From: Pseudomonadota bacterium | GTDB taxonomy: Bacteria; Myxococcota_A; Polyangia; Haliangiales; Haliangiaceae | NCBI GenBank assembly: GCA_022360315.1 | Contig: JAKSDA010000108.1 | Span: 1-64,000 of the forward strand | DNA length: 64,000 bases | Direction of reading: 5' to 3' | Shown: piece after piece, positions 47,990 through 56,788 of the stretch | Layout: each line of letters starts with the position of its first letter | Position numbering within the stretch: the stretch's first letter is position 1 | Made by a program: the position numbers and the translations under genes | The notes under the pieces: generated by a model | Told to the model about the DNA's origin: nothing | The model's database searches: none | The model's input: the letters and a program-made list of their open reading frames with translations, nothing else

Positions 47990-50038
47990 ATGAGCACCAA
48001 AGAAAGTGAAGAACTGGTATTCAACGGAATCGACGGCCAGACTGGCGAGTATCTCCTGCCGCCCATGTCCCAGGCCGATATCGCCGAAGTGGCAAAGGGC
48101 AAGCCGCTGTCCGGGGCAGAGCTCAAAGACCTCAACGCCAAGGCGCGCGTGGCCAGTCAGGCCAACTTTGCCGTGGCCGAGGGCATCGATGCCAACGACC
48201 TGGCTCAGGCCGGCTGGGCCGTGGTGTTTCCCGCCGCCGAGGGTGGCTCGACAGAGGCCAAAAAACAGGCGGCAATTCGAGAAGCTCTGTCGCCATTGCT
48301 GGACAGACGCCGGGTCCAGGCCAGTCGCAACAACGAACGCTATTATCGAGAGTACGACTATCGTCCCGGCGAATCAAAACAGAAATTTCTCGCTCGGCTG
48401 GGCGCGGCACCCGGCCCGGCCGATCCAAAAAAAGTGCCCTATTATCTGCTTCTGGTCGGCTCGCCCGAAGATATTCCGTTTCGAGTTCAATACCAGGTCG
48501 ACATACAATATGCGGTCGGGCGGATTTATTTTGACACCCTGGACGAATACGACACCTATGCCCGGGCGGTGATCGCCGCCGAGACCCTTCAGGTGGCACG
48601 CGTGCGCAAGGCGGTATTTTTGGGGGTAGAAAATCCCAACGACGTGGCAACTCGACTGAGCCATAGATACCTGGTCAACCCACTAGCCGATTACGCCGAA
48701 CGCGATCAAGGTGAACGCGGCTGGGCTGTGGACCGCGTGTTGCGCAACCAGGCCAGTGCAGACCGCCTGCGCGGTCTTTTGCGCGACAATCCGCCGGCAT
48801 TTCTGTTTACGGCCAGCCACGGTGTCGGCTTTGCCAGCGGCAGTGAAAAACAGCTGCCGTTTCAGGGCGCGCTTCTGTGTCAGGACTGGGGCGGACCTAA
48901 ATCTGGCGGTATCTCGCGCGAGCACTACGTCGCAGGCGAAGATATTGCCAGCGACGTCGATCTGCGCGGCATGATGGGGTTTCATTTTGCCTGCTACGGA
49001 GCCGGTACGCCCAAGTCCGACCAGTTTGCCCGCGGTCGCGGCCAGCGGGGCAATGCCAAGGCGCCCTATGACTTCTTGTCGCGGCTACCCCAGCGTATGC
49101 TCGGCACGGCCGGCGCCATGGCCGCAATCGGCCACGTCGACCGGGCCTGGGGCACATCGTTTTTGTGGGCCGACGAGCGGGGCAAGGGCAAGAAACAGCT
49201 CGCAGTATTCGAGAGTACGGTCAAAAGCCTACTCGAGGGCAATCGAATCGGATATGCCATGGAGCACTTCAATGTCCGCTATGCCGAACTCGCCTCGGAC
49301 CTCACCGCAGTGATCGAGGACATCGAGTATAGCGATGAAGAGGTCTCGGATCGCGAGCTGGCCCAGATGTGGATCCAGAGCAACGATGCTCGCAACTATG
49401 CAGTGATCGGCGACCCGGCTGTGCGCTTGGCTCAACCGGGCGACCAGCCCGACCTGGCCGGGGCAAGTGAAACACCGCATATGCCTTCCATCGCCATTGC
49501 CGGCGCGGGCCAAAACCGGCCGGAAAAGGCATCCGCTGCGCAATCGCCAACAGAGCCGGAAAACAGATCTCACTACCAGACCAGTCAGCACAAGGACAAA
49601 GACGTGGAAATGCAAGTAGCCCCCGAGAGCGAATCCGACGCGGGAATGGACAGCTACGGAATATTCAGCCGCGATAAGGACGGCGATGACCCGGGGCTGC
49701 TCGGCCGACTGGCCAACCGGGTATCGGAGACACTGGGCAAAGCCATTGCCGATGCGATGACACTTGAGGTCAGAACCTATGTGAGCCGCGATGTCGGCAG
49801 TGCGGTTGGCCAGGACAGCGATCTCGCGTCGAGCGACCACACCCAGTTGCGGGCCTACACTCGGTGCAAACTGGACGGCGATACCGATGTATGTGTTCCG
49901 CTCCAGGGCGATGGCGACCAGGTCGACGAACAGCTGTGGAGTCTGCATACCGAGATGGTCAAGCAAGCCCAGGCTCACCGCGCGGAAATGATCAAGATGG
50001 TGCTTTCCGCGGTCGGAGGAACTCTGCGGAGGAAATAG
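47990..50038 (+). CDS. Clan CD (caspase/gingipain-like) cysteine peptidase with extra C-terminal domain
   Basis: 682 residues. The N-terminal region keeps NDLAQAGWAVVFPAAEGGST and PYYLLLVGSPEDIPFRVQYQ. The core has AFLFTASHGVGFASG (His277), MGFHFACYGAGTPKS (Cys335), AMAAIGHVDRAWGTSF and YAVIGDPAVRLAQPG. It is more distant from the other two paralogues than they are from each other. After a linker the last 140 residues form a separate domain: TLEVRTYVSRDVGSAV, QLRAYTRCKLDGDTDVCVPL and a long helix EQLWSLHTEMVKQAQAHRAE. I do not know a name for this domain. The next gene begins three bases after the stop. Confidence 0.87.
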   Translation: MSTKESEELVFNGIDGQTGEYLLPPMSQADIAEVAKGKPLSGAELKDLNAKARVASQANFAVAEGIDANDLAQAGWAVVFPAAEGGSTEAKKQAAIREALSPLLDRRRVQASRNNERYYREYDYRPGESKQKFLARLGAAPGPADPKKVPYYLLLVGSPEDIPFRVQYQVDIQYAVGRIYFDTLDEYDTYARAVIAAETLQVARVRKAVFLGVENPNDVATRLSHRYLVNPLADYAERDQGERGWAVDRVLRNQASADRLRGLLRDNPPAFLFTASHGVGFASGSEKQLPFQGALLCQDWGGPKSGGISREHYVAGEDIASDVDLRGMMGFHFACYGAGTPKSDQFARGRGQRGNAKAPYDFLSRLPQRMLGTAGAMAAIGHVDRAWGTSFLWADERGKGKKQLAVFESTVKSLLEGNRIGYAMEHFNVRYAELASDLTAVIEDIEYSDEEVSDRELAQMWIQSNDARNYAVIGDPAVRLAQPGDQPDLAGASETPHMPSIAIAGAGQNRPEKASAAQSPTEPENRSHYQTSQHKDKDVEMQVAPESESDAGMDSYGIFSRDKDGDDPGLLGRLANRVSETLGKAIADAMTLEVRTYVSRDVGSAVGQDSDLASSDHTQLRAYTRCKLDGDTDVCVPLQGDGDQVDEQLWSLHTEMVKQAQAHRAEMIKMVLSAVGGTLRRK

Positions 50039-50041
50039 CCC

Positions 50042-50866
50042 TTGTCCGGCCCTTTCGAGCTCAACAGTGGGTTCTTCCCGGGCGAGCTAGCCTCCATGGC
50101 TCTTGGTCCGTGGTCCAATGTCTCCCGTTCCGAGAGCGGGTTGGTCTCGTTTTCGTCTGCAGCCGATGAAGACGCCACAGTCGAGGCGCCGCACTGGTGT
50201 GTCGACCTGGACGGCGATCTGTCGCAGGCCCTTGCGATGTTGGAAGCCGGAGATCGAAGTCTGCTCGATACAGAGACCCGGCTCGTACAAATCTCCGATC
50301 GGTTCGACCGAACCATCGAAATTGCTCGGACTAGCGAGGCCGGACAGGTCTCGTTTTCTTCCGAGGTGCTCCCGGATAGTGAGTCTCGATTGCTGGACGA
50401 TTGGAACGACGCCTTTGCGCCCGCTCGCCATGGGGAAGCAACTGAGAATATCCCCAGGGCAGCGGCAAAGAGCCGATGGAGCGAAATGGCTGCCAGTGCC
50501 AGGTCTGCAATCGAAGCAGTTTGGCGCCTGGTCAGTCAGCATTCCTGGGTGGATACCCGGCTGCGCGGCCGACTGGTCGCCAGCACTTTCATGACCGTGT
50601 CCGGCGATACTCGTTTGACCGTCGGGCCACAGCTGACAGCCGAGACGGCATTTTTGCACAGGCGCTCGTTTTCACTCGCGGTCCGCACCCGCGACGCGTG
50701 GGCACGCCTGCTCACATCAGTTCTGCAGATAAGCGCACGGATCGCCCGTGTTGCAGCCGTGCCGCACAGCTTTGTCACAGCGTTGCCCATTGTGTGGAAA
50801 TTCGCCCGCAACGTGCTGGCCGAAATCGATACGCTGCGCCAACTCAGCCGCCAACACCAAACGTAA
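50042..50866 (+). CDS. Unknown protein coupled to the caspase-like gene
   Basis: 274 residues from a TTG start with GGAGGAAATAG just before it, three bases after the stop of the third caspase-like gene, so co-expression is very likely. The first 150 residues are acidic and partly disordered (SESGLVSFSSAADEDATVEA, LSQALAMLEAGDRSLLDTET). The rest is helical with HSWVDTRLRGRLVASTFMTV, SGDTRLTVGPQLTAETAFLH and SVLQISARIARVAAVPHSFV. No catalytic motif, signal or clear membrane span. Tight coupling makes it a candidate regulator, substrate or partner of the protease. Family not recognised. Confidence 0.8.
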   Translation: MSGPFELNSGFFPGELASMALGPWSNVSRSESGLVSFSSAADEDATVEAPHWCVDLDGDLSQALAMLEAGDRSLLDTETRLVQISDRFDRTIEIARTSEAGQVSFSSEVLPDSESRLLDDWNDAFAPARHGEATENIPRAAAKSRWSEMAASARSAIEAVWRLVSQHSWVDTRLRGRLVASTFMTVSGDTRLTVGPQLTAETAFLHRRSFSLAVRTRDAWARLLTSVLQISARIARVAAVPHSFVTALPIVWKFARNVLAEIDTLRQLSRQHQT

Positions 50867-50923
50867 CCGGACTGCGGCGCCGCCCCCCGTGCAAATTGAT
50901 GGCCGCAAGCAAAGGCGACCAGA

Positions 50924-51427
50924 TCAGAAGGCGCAACTCTGCGGCCGAGGATCGGCCTCGGCCAGTTCGGGGGCGATCGACGATCCAGCTGCATCGATGC
51001 GAAAGCCGCTGGCCACGGTGCCGCGCATGGCGGTGCCGCCGTAGCCGCCCGGATGCATATGAGCTCGCACGATAACCTCGTCCTCCGCCGCGATCGCCAC
51101 CGGGCCGCCGCTTCGAGTAAACGGCTGTTCGTCGACGTGGCTGTGGGCCAGGATGCGCCGGTAGACCAGATGTCCATCCCCGGTAACAACTTCCCACCAG
51201 TTGGCGTATTGCTCGCAGCCGCGGTCCGGACTGGTCACAGTGACACTCAACGTGTAGCTCCCCGGCTCACCAGAGGCCGTCACACCGCTCACGTCGGCGG
51301 CCACGCCCGGCTGGGTTGGATTCGGGTTGCTCGATGGCTTGTCGCCACCACTCCCGTTCGAACTCGACGACGAGCAAGCCCACAATACAACGGCAGCAAG
51401 ACCAACGATAATGGCAGTGCGTATCAC
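50924..51427 (-). CDS. Small lipoprotein of unknown function
   Basis: 167 residues. Lipoprotein signal MIRTAIIVGLAAVVLWA followed by the lipobox cysteine, then a Ser/Asn/Gly/Pro linker and a beta-rich domain of about 120 residues (PGSYTLSVTVTSPDRGCEQY, ANWWEVVTGDGHLVYRRILA, EDEVIVRAHMHPGGYGGTAM, RGTVASGFRI). Two cysteines, one near residue 70 and one near the end, could pair. The HAHMHP-like histidines hint at metal binding but this is speculative. Monocistronic, convergent with the caspase-linked gene. Confidence 0.75.
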   Translation of the reverse strand: MIRTAIIVGLAAVVLWACSSSSSNGSGGDKPSSNPNPTQPGVAADVSGVTASGEPGSYTLSVTVTSPDRGCEQYANWWEVVTGDGHLVYRRILAHSHVDEQPFTRSGGPVAIAAEDEVIVRAHMHPGGYGGTAMRGTVASGFRIDAAGSSIAPELAEADPRPQSCAF

Positions 51428-51536
51428 AATGTTCCCAATCCTACCTCAACACGCGATGCTGTGACAGTGGCCCCGGTGCAGTTTCATTGCCGGTTGCCAC
51501 TCGCTGCCGCCGACGCCGCGACCCTTGCTATGGGCT

Positions 51537-51956
51537 CTATTCGTCTTCGGATTTTTGGCCTGTCTCGCCCGATGAGAACTCCGCGGTTACCCGCTCCATC
51601 TCCTTGGTGAGCAGGTTGACAATGCGGATGGTGCCCGTCCGAGCCTTGCGCAGCCGCCGGATCAAACGCCGGATCTCCGGACTCTCTTTTGGCGGCTCAG
51701 CCGCCCATTGCGCAGCACCAAGCGGTGCTGGCGTGCCGGCCGGCTGACGGCCGAGCAACGTGTCGGCGCTGACCTGCAGCGCGGTCACCATGCGGGCAAA
51801 CGTGGTAACGCTCGGCAACGAGTTGCCACGCTCGATACGGGCATAGAACTCCACGCTCACGTTGATCCGCTCGGCTGCATCTTCCTGCGTCAATCGCAAG
51901 GCGTTGCGCGCCTGCCGCGCAGCCCTGCCAATGCATTTAGCCAACTCTTTGTTCAT
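51537..51956 (-). CDS. XRE-family regulator, paralogue 1
   Basis: 139 residues. The N-terminal 65 residues are an XRE/Cro-like helix-turn-helix: ARQARNALRLTQEDAAERIN, VSVEFYARIERGNSLPSVTT, FARMVTALQVSADTLLGRQ. The C-terminal 60 residues contain EIRRLIRRLRKARTGTIRIV and are shared with the second paralogue, so they are a defining domain, perhaps for dimer formation. The upstream region carries a LexA-like box (52215-52230) and resembles the upstream region of the other copy. Target genes unknown. Confidence 0.9.
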   Translation of the reverse strand: MNKELAKCIGRAARQARNALRLTQEDAAERINVSVEFYARIERGNSLPSVTTFARMVTALQVSADTLLGRQPAGTPAPLGAAQWAAEPPKESPEIRRLIRRLRKARTGTIRIVNLLTKEMERVTAEFSSGETGQKSEDE

Positions 51957-52398
51957 GATCTGGTCCGTTTCACAACGCGTGGTCGCTCCGTACAGGCGGC
52001 GCGCTCGTTCGCCATCGAAACCGCTGCGGACGGACGCTTTGCCGCGACGTTACAAGAACCCCAGCACTATGCGAATGCTCGAAAAAGCAGAAATTGATTT
52101 TAGAGCAAAGAAAGCCCCCGACGCGATCCGGTTCGCCACTGCGGTGCGCCCTAGTTACGCCGTGTTTGCAGTTTGCCAACCGCTGTGCAGAACTGGCAGT
52201 TGGCCCTTTCGATACTGAACAATAGTACAGCTGAATGATGACGTCAACTGAAAATCCCCCGATCTGACGCCGAAAAAATATAGTTTAAACAAATGATTAT
52301 AACTATCCGCGCAAAGTGCAGTGCGGTTCCGAGGACCGGTACTGAACGAGGTGGCAAAGCAGCCGGGCTGGCCTGGCTACTTGCGGGAGGAGGCTGGA
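51957..52398. other. Upstream region of XRE paralogue 1
   Basis: Holds the LexA-like box at 52215-52230 and an AT-rich block with TTTAAACAAATGATTATAAC (about 52282-52301), both with counterparts upstream of XRE paralogue 2. No gene seen. Confidence 0.55.
52215..52230. promoter_or_regulatory. LexA-like box upstream of XRE paralogue 1
   Basis: CTGAACAATAGTACAG fits most positions of the reverse of the myxobacterial LexA-box consensus (SCTGAACRVRYKTDYAG as I recall it). It is 259 bases before the XRE start and differs by one base from the element at 53185-53200. Confidence 0.55.
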
Positions 52399-52869
52399 TT
52401 ATTTCGCGGCAGCTGCGGCGGGGTGGTCCATTGCGGTGGACTCAGCCGATTCCATGCTGGTTTCGGCAACCATGCCGGGCACTTTTTCCTCGTTGGATGC
52501 GTCTGCTCGTTCGAGCTCCTTTGTGAGCATGCTGACCAAGCGCAGCGTTGAGGCGCGTGCTTTGCGGAGCCGGCGCAGCAAACGCCGGATTTCGGGACTG
52601 TCACTGGGGGGCGGTATCATCCACGAGGAAGCGGGAACGGCCGGCGCGGGCGCCGGCTCACGGCCCAGTAACGTGTCGGCGCTGACCCCGAGGGCCGACA
52701 CGATTCGGGCAAAGGTGGCAATGCTCGGCAGCGAGGTACCGCGCTCGATGCGGGCGTAAAACTCGACGCTGACATTGATGCGTTCTGCGGCGTCCTCCTG
52801 GGTCAACTGAAGTGCTTTGCGTGCTGTGCGAGCTGCTCCACCGATCGATTTGGCCAATTCTCTGTTCAT
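52399..52869 (-). CDS. XRE-family regulator, paralogue 2
   Basis: 156 residues from the ATG at 52869, which has GGAGCAG seven bases upstream and aligns with the start of paralogue 1. HTH: ARTARKALQLTQEDAAERIN, VSVEFYARIERGTSLPSIAT, FARIVSALGVSADTLLGREP. The C-terminal domain keeps DSPEIRRLLRRLRKARASTL and then diverges into a Met/Ser/Glu-rich tail ending AAAAAK. About 60 percent of the HTH and helical region is shared with paralogue 1. The gene and its upstream region appear to be a tandem duplication. Confidence 0.9.
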   Translation of the reverse strand: MNRELAKSIGGAARTARKALQLTQEDAAERINVSVEFYARIERGTSLPSIATFARIVSALGVSADTLLGREPAPAPAVPASSWMIPPPSDSPEIRRLLRRLRKARASTLRLVSMLTKELERADASNEEKVPGMVAETSMESAESTAMDHPAAAAAK

Positions 52870-53507
52870 TTTCTGCTCCGTATGCTGCTGTCGCGAGACA
52901 CTCGATACATATCGATCCACGTGCCGCACGGCGCCGAATTCGCATCGCCGCAGGACGCCCCGGTGTGTCTCGTACCGGATGGACCGAAAAAACTCTTCAA
53001 CGTATCGAGAGACGCAATAGGCTTATCTCGAATACGCGGAGATTAAAAATAATCCTCGCCAACAGCCTGAAGCCCCCGTTTGGATCGCTGCTCGATGCTG
53101 CTCAGGTCGTTTAAATCCTGGCAGGCGCTGACGTGTGCGAGGCTGGCTGTCGCGTCGTGTGCTGTAACTTCCCTCTTGCTGGTACTGAACAATAGTCCAG
53201 CATTGGTGTGTGGTCAACCCTCGAAAGATCTTTTTCGGTTCCAAATAATCCTTAGAAAACAAATGGTTACGGAATTGGCCCGAGCTTTGATACAAGTGGC
53301 TGAAAATCAGCCACTTTCGGTACCTGGAGGGGTGTGGCACCGACCTGTTTGGTCCGGTCGTATAGCGTGAATGATCTCAGCTAGCTCGCGACGGTGTGGT
53401 GCGGACTGCTCATCGCGGCACCGCAGCAATTTTGTGGTGACTCATCGGCTGGCCGAGTAATCCGGATTGCTTCAGCCCAGGCGGCCATGAGAAGCCGCTG
53501 AGTGCGA
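52870..53507. other. Upstream region of XRE paralogue 2
   Basis: Contains the LexA-like box at 53185-53200 and AAAACAAATGGTTACGG near 53257, matching the layout upstream of paralogue 1. The remaining sequence to the TonB-like gene shows no protein-like frame. Confidence 0.55.
53185..53200. promoter_or_regulatory. LexA-like box upstream of XRE paralogue 2
   Basis: CTGAACAATAGTCCAG, one base different from the element at 52215, 316 bases upstream of the XRE start. Confidence 0.55.
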
Positions 53508-55646
53508 TCAGCGATGCAGGCCGACGATCTTGTACTCGCCGTCTTTTTGCCGGTCCAGGACGAGGGTGAGCTGCTCTCGGCCGAGACGCACGACAGCCAG
53601 CAAAAGTCCCTTGCCATCCTCGATGGTGCTGGGCAGCGCGCCGAATCGCTTGCGGTATCCTGCGGGCGACATCACTTTCATGTCGCGCACGCGCCCCCGG
53701 CTCTCTTGGAGGACGAGTTTGTAGACAGCGCCGACCTCCTCGACAGTGTTGGCGACGACGCGTCCGCCCGACCGGAACGGTGCACCGGTAACTTTGAGCA
53801 TCTTGGCAACATTGCGCTGGGCGAACGCGCTGAGCCAGAGATTGGCTGCATGGACAGCCCTGGGGTCGTCTCGAGACGGCAACTGCGGCGTGCTGGCAGA
53901 GCCGGTGGAGCCGCCGCTGGGTTTGCGCTCGAGCTGGCGGCGTCTGGCCCGGCGTGGCACGTTGCGGACGAGATCGGCGTCGCCCACAGTGTCGGCCCTG
54001 GAGTCCTTGGGCGCTTCGGCCAGAATGAACGGATGAGCATTGAATGTGCCGCACTGGCGGTGATTGCGGTAGAAGCCCCAATGCATGTACACGCGGCCAT
54101 CAGGAGACCGTATTTTCTTGGGCGTGGGCTCGTAGGGGCCGGCGGTCATGATGGTATCGATGGCGGCGACGTCGAACTCGAGGCGTCCCGAGTGATGTAC
54201 GATGCGGAGCTTGTTTTCGACCACCGAGCCGTCTGGATCGATGACGATCTCGAGGATAGTGTAGAGCTCCCAGTTGTTGAGTGGGTGATCGGACGGCTTG
54301 TCGTCGAGGTCCTCGAGAAAGCCAAATCCCCATAGCTCGTGAATCCGGCGGTGCATGCGCGCGATATACACGGCAAAGGGCGCTGCCCGGGTCTTTAGAG
54401 CGGTCTGGTTCCCGGGCCGGACCTCGGGGGTGAAGTTCTCCAGTGCCGACTTGACCGCGGCAATCTTCTTCTCCCAGCGCCCGCGCCGCTTGGACTTCCG
54501 CTTGTTGCGGCCGAGCGCCAGTTCTTCTTTTACCCTGTCCTTGCCGACGATGCGCTCGTAGTCTTCGAATTCGAGCTGGGTTTTGATGCCCCATTTGCCC
54601 CGTTTGCCGTGTTTGCCGGCCTTCCCGCCCTGTCCCGGCTTGGTGTCGTCGGCCACGATGGAGCCGCGGCCGTCAATGCCGCGCATGGACAGGACCCCCG
54701 GCTTGTCGCTGGGTCGGTCGTCACCGTCCTCGCCGTCCTCGCCGTCCTCGCTCTGTTCGCCAACCACAGCGCCGATGACCTGGTCATCGCGGCCAGTTTC
54801 GCGGATCTCGTCTTCCACGTCCTCGAGAGTCGTCGGCTCGGCGTCTTCGAGCTGAGCGATGTCATCTTCTTGTGCGCCGACGTCCTCGCTCGTCACGTCG
54901 CTCTTTTCAGAAAAGGTGTTCTCGCCGCTCTGTTCTCGTTCCAGATTGGTGTCGAGCGCGCGGGTCTCTTCCACGACGTCGCGATTTTTATCGGACAGAT
55001 GAGTGGCATCCTCGGGTGCTTCCTCGACCTCGTTCTGGTCGGGCACCTCGACACTGCGCAGGTTGAGCGGCTGCGGATTGGCCCGGGCCTGGTTTTGTGC
55101 CACCGTGGGAGGCTTGATTTCGGGCTCAGGCTGATCCGGTTCGGGTGCGGCGAGCAGTTCCTCGATGGGTTCGGTGAGGAATTCGGCTTCGATCTCGGGA
55201 TCGGGCAGGGTAATCTGAAGCTCTTTGTCGGCCTGCGCGGGCTCGGTTTCGACCCAGGCGACGTCGACCCGTTCGGGCACGAGCCCGAATCCGACCTGGA
55301 CCACCGTGTCTCTCTCCAGGGTGAGGCTGCACTCGAGGATCCAGTCCTCTCGGGGCTTGCATTCCTCCGACCAGCCCTCGAACGTGCTGCCCTCTTCAGT
55401 CACTGCGACGAGTTTGATCTCGGTACCGGATTCGAACTCGATACTGCAGTTTTTCGAGCACGACAGGCCTGCCGGCTGAGACACCACCGATCCAGTGCCC
55501 TTGCCCTTGAACTTGAGTACCAGCCTCGGCAATGGCTCGGGCCGCAGGTGCTCGACAAGAGCCAGCGTACCAGCATGAAACAGAGCGGCTACCGCAAGGG
55601 CGATCAGTAGCACCCGAGAATCACGATAATGCCGACGTTTTACCAC
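53508..55646 (-). CDS. Large TonB-like envelope protein
   Basis: 712 residues. An N-terminal membrane anchor (VLLIALAVAALFHAGTLALV, near residue 20) is followed by a small beta domain with two CxxxC-like pairs (LSCSKNCSIEFESGTEIKLV, EGWSEECKPREDWILECSLT; a Big/BACON-like arrangement). About 250 residues of Pro/Glu/Asp-rich spacer follow, including an EDGEDGEDGDD run. From about residue 430 comes a TonB C-terminal-like domain: RMHRRIHELWGFGFLEDLDD, LEIVIDPDGSVVENKLRIVH, HSGRLEFDVAAIDTIMTAGP. The last 140 residues are a further domain (NLWLSAFAQRNVAKMLKVTG) like a nuclear-transport-factor-2 type fold. Role in envelope energy transfer or surface assembly is inferred; no exbBD genes are next to it. 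Confidence 0.82.
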   Translation of the reverse strand: MVKRRHYRDSRVLLIALAVAALFHAGTLALVEHLRPEPLPRLVLKFKGKGTGSVVSQPAGLSCSKNCSIEFESGTEIKLVAVTEEGSTFEGWSEECKPREDWILECSLTLERDTVVQVGFGLVPERVDVAWVETEPAQADKELQITLPDPEIEAEFLTEPIEELLAAPEPDQPEPEIKPPTVAQNQARANPQPLNLRSVEVPDQNEVEEAPEDATHLSDKNRDVVEETRALDTNLEREQSGENTFSEKSDVTSEDVGAQEDDIAQLEDAEPTTLEDVEDEIRETGRDDQVIGAVVGEQSEDGEDGEDGDDRPSDKPGVLSMRGIDGRGSIVADDTKPGQGGKAGKHGKRGKWGIKTQLEFEDYERIVGKDRVKEELALGRNKRKSKRRGRWEKKIAAVKSALENFTPEVRPGNQTALKTRAAPFAVYIARMHRRIHELWGFGFLEDLDDKPSDHPLNNWELYTILEIVIDPDGSVVENKLRIVHHSGRLEFDVAAIDTIMTAGPYEPTPKKIRSPDGRVYMHWGFYRNHRQCGTFNAHPFILAEAPKDSRADTVGDADLVRNVPRRARRRQLERKPSGGSTGSASTPQLPSRDDPRAVHAANLWLSAFAQRNVAKMLKVTGAPFRSGGRVVANTVEEVGAVYKLVLQESRGRVRDMKVMSPAGYRKRFGALPSTIEDGKGLLLAVVRLGREQLTLVLDRQKDGEYKIVGLHR

Positions 55647-55986
55647 TTACTTCGCCATTGCGGGGATACAGGTGCTACCCAAACTATGGATATAGCAGTC
55701 GTGCTCTGGTACGACAAGCTGCCGTACTAAAAGCAAAAATATTGCAACTACTTGTTAGAGCCCATACCGGCCCATTTGGTTGCCCCGAGGCGGCCTTCCT
55801 CTCGAGGAGGACACCGAAACGGCCGAATTGCATGACTATTACTGGGGACGCAGAATCTGTATACAGAGGATCACTTGATACACGCGACAGGCGATGCCGG
55901 GGCGAGGGGAGGTGGGGAGGTGGGAGGCTAGGAGAGGTGGAAAACGTTGGCCGAACCATTTGGACGGCACCCGCAGGACGCGGCAC
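55647..55986. other. Intergenic stretch with a G-rich block
   Basis: Between TonB-like and lexA genes. 55899-55924 has four G runs (GGGG, GGGG, GGGG, GGG) with 3-4 base loops on the plus strand, a canonical G-quadruplex pattern. No gene seen. Confidence 0.5.
55899..55924 (+). promoter_or_regulatory. Predicted G-quadruplex sequence
   Basis: Four runs of at least three G separated by loops of 3-4 bases, 60 bases beyond the lexA stop codon on the opposite strand from lexA. In the lexA and TonB-gene transcripts this is a C-rich run, so any structure would form on the non-transcribed DNA strand. Confidence 0.4.
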
Positions 55987-56691
55987 TCAGCGCAGTTTGC
56001 GATAGAGCCCGACGACAACGCCGAGCAGATCGACCGCGCGAAAATCGCTTTTGTTGACCACGATCGGCCCCATATTCGAGTTAGCCGGTTCGAAGCGGAT
56101 CCGGTCGGTCTCGGGATAATAGCGTTTTACAGTGGCCTCGCCATCGATCATGGCGACGACGATGTCTCCTGAGCTTGCTGTTGGCATCTTCTTTACGAAG
56201 ACGTAGTCCCCATCGAAGATGCCATCTTCGATCATGGATTCGCCGACGATGCGCAATCCAAAGACATCCTCGTGATTGCCGATGAAAAATCGATCGACGC
56301 GCACGTTTTCTTCGACGTTTTCTACAGCGAGAATCGGTTGGCCAGCTGCTACCTTACCCACGAGGGGTATATGACACACGTCATCGTCTCCGGCGTTGCC
56401 GGCATCGACCGGCGCCGGGCCGATCGGAGTCACGTTGCCGTGACTCTTGCCGGACTTACCAGACTTGGACGGTGGCATATGAACCGGTCGCATAGCACGC
56501 GATTTGAGGTCCTCTCGCCGCAAGTGACCTTTCTTTTCCAGCGCTTTGAGATGATCATTAACCCCGTTGGTCGACTTGATCCCAAAGTGCTCGCCGATTT
56601 CGCGCAAGGTGGGCGGATAGCCGCGTTCATTGATCGACGCAGTGATGAAATCGAGTATCTCGCGTTGGCGCCGTGTGAGTATTTCTGGCAT
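55987..56691 (-). CDS. lexA: SOS repressor LexA
   Basis: 234 residues. DNA-binding domain: [57 protein letters not shown] Ser/Lys/Gly linker follows. Then the S24 protease domain: VGKVAAGQP with the Ala-Gly cleavage site, [20 protein letters not shown] (catalytic serine) and [11 protein letters not shown] (catalytic lysine). RecA-stimulated self-cleavage should lift repression of DNA-damage genes. Two CTGAAC boxes lie 64-98 bases upstream, consistent with autoregulation. It is divergent from the HEAT-like gene. Confidence 0.97.
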   Translation of the reverse strand: MPEILTRRQREILDFITASINERGYPPTLREIGEHFGIKSTNGVNDHLKALEKKGHLRREDLKSRAMRPVHMPPSKSGKSGKSHGNVTPIGPAPVDAGNAGDDDVCHIPLVGKVAAGQPILAVENVEENVRVDRFFIGNHEDVFGLRIVGESMIEDGIFDGDYVFVKKMPTASSGDIVVAMIDGEATVKRYYPETDRIRFEPANSNMGPIVVNKSDFRAVDLLGVVVGLYRKLR

Positions 56692-56754
56692 TCCGCCATC
56701 CTTTGGTTTTGGTAACCCAGCCCCGGTGGATTGGTTCCGAATCTGTCGCCTTAC

Positions 56755-56770
56755 CTGAACAAATTGACGG
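56755..56770. promoter_or_regulatory. lexA: LexA-like box 1 upstream of lexA
   Basis: CTGAACAAATTGACGG, matching 7 of the 9 variable positions of the consensus I recall for myxobacterial LexA. It lies in the divergent region between lexA and the HEAT-like gene. Confidence 0.55.
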
Positions 56771-56772
56771 TA

Positions 56773-56788
56773 CTGAACACTTTATCCT
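56773..56788. promoter_or_regulatory. lexA: LexA-like box 2 upstream of lexA
   Basis: CTGAACACTTTATCCT, directly after box 1 and in the same direction. It shares TACTGAACA with the XRE-upstream boxes. Confidence 0.45.

Noticed and set aside
52905-52990. Possible further copy of the dispersed repeat
   Set aside because: Only a GAATTCGCATCG and a GGACGCCCCGG fragment match, and not in the right order and spacing.
54609-55610. A 333-codon plus-strand open frame opposite the TonB-like gene
   Set aside because: The minus-strand protein has a membrane anchor and a TonB-like domain, while the plus frame has only biased composition.
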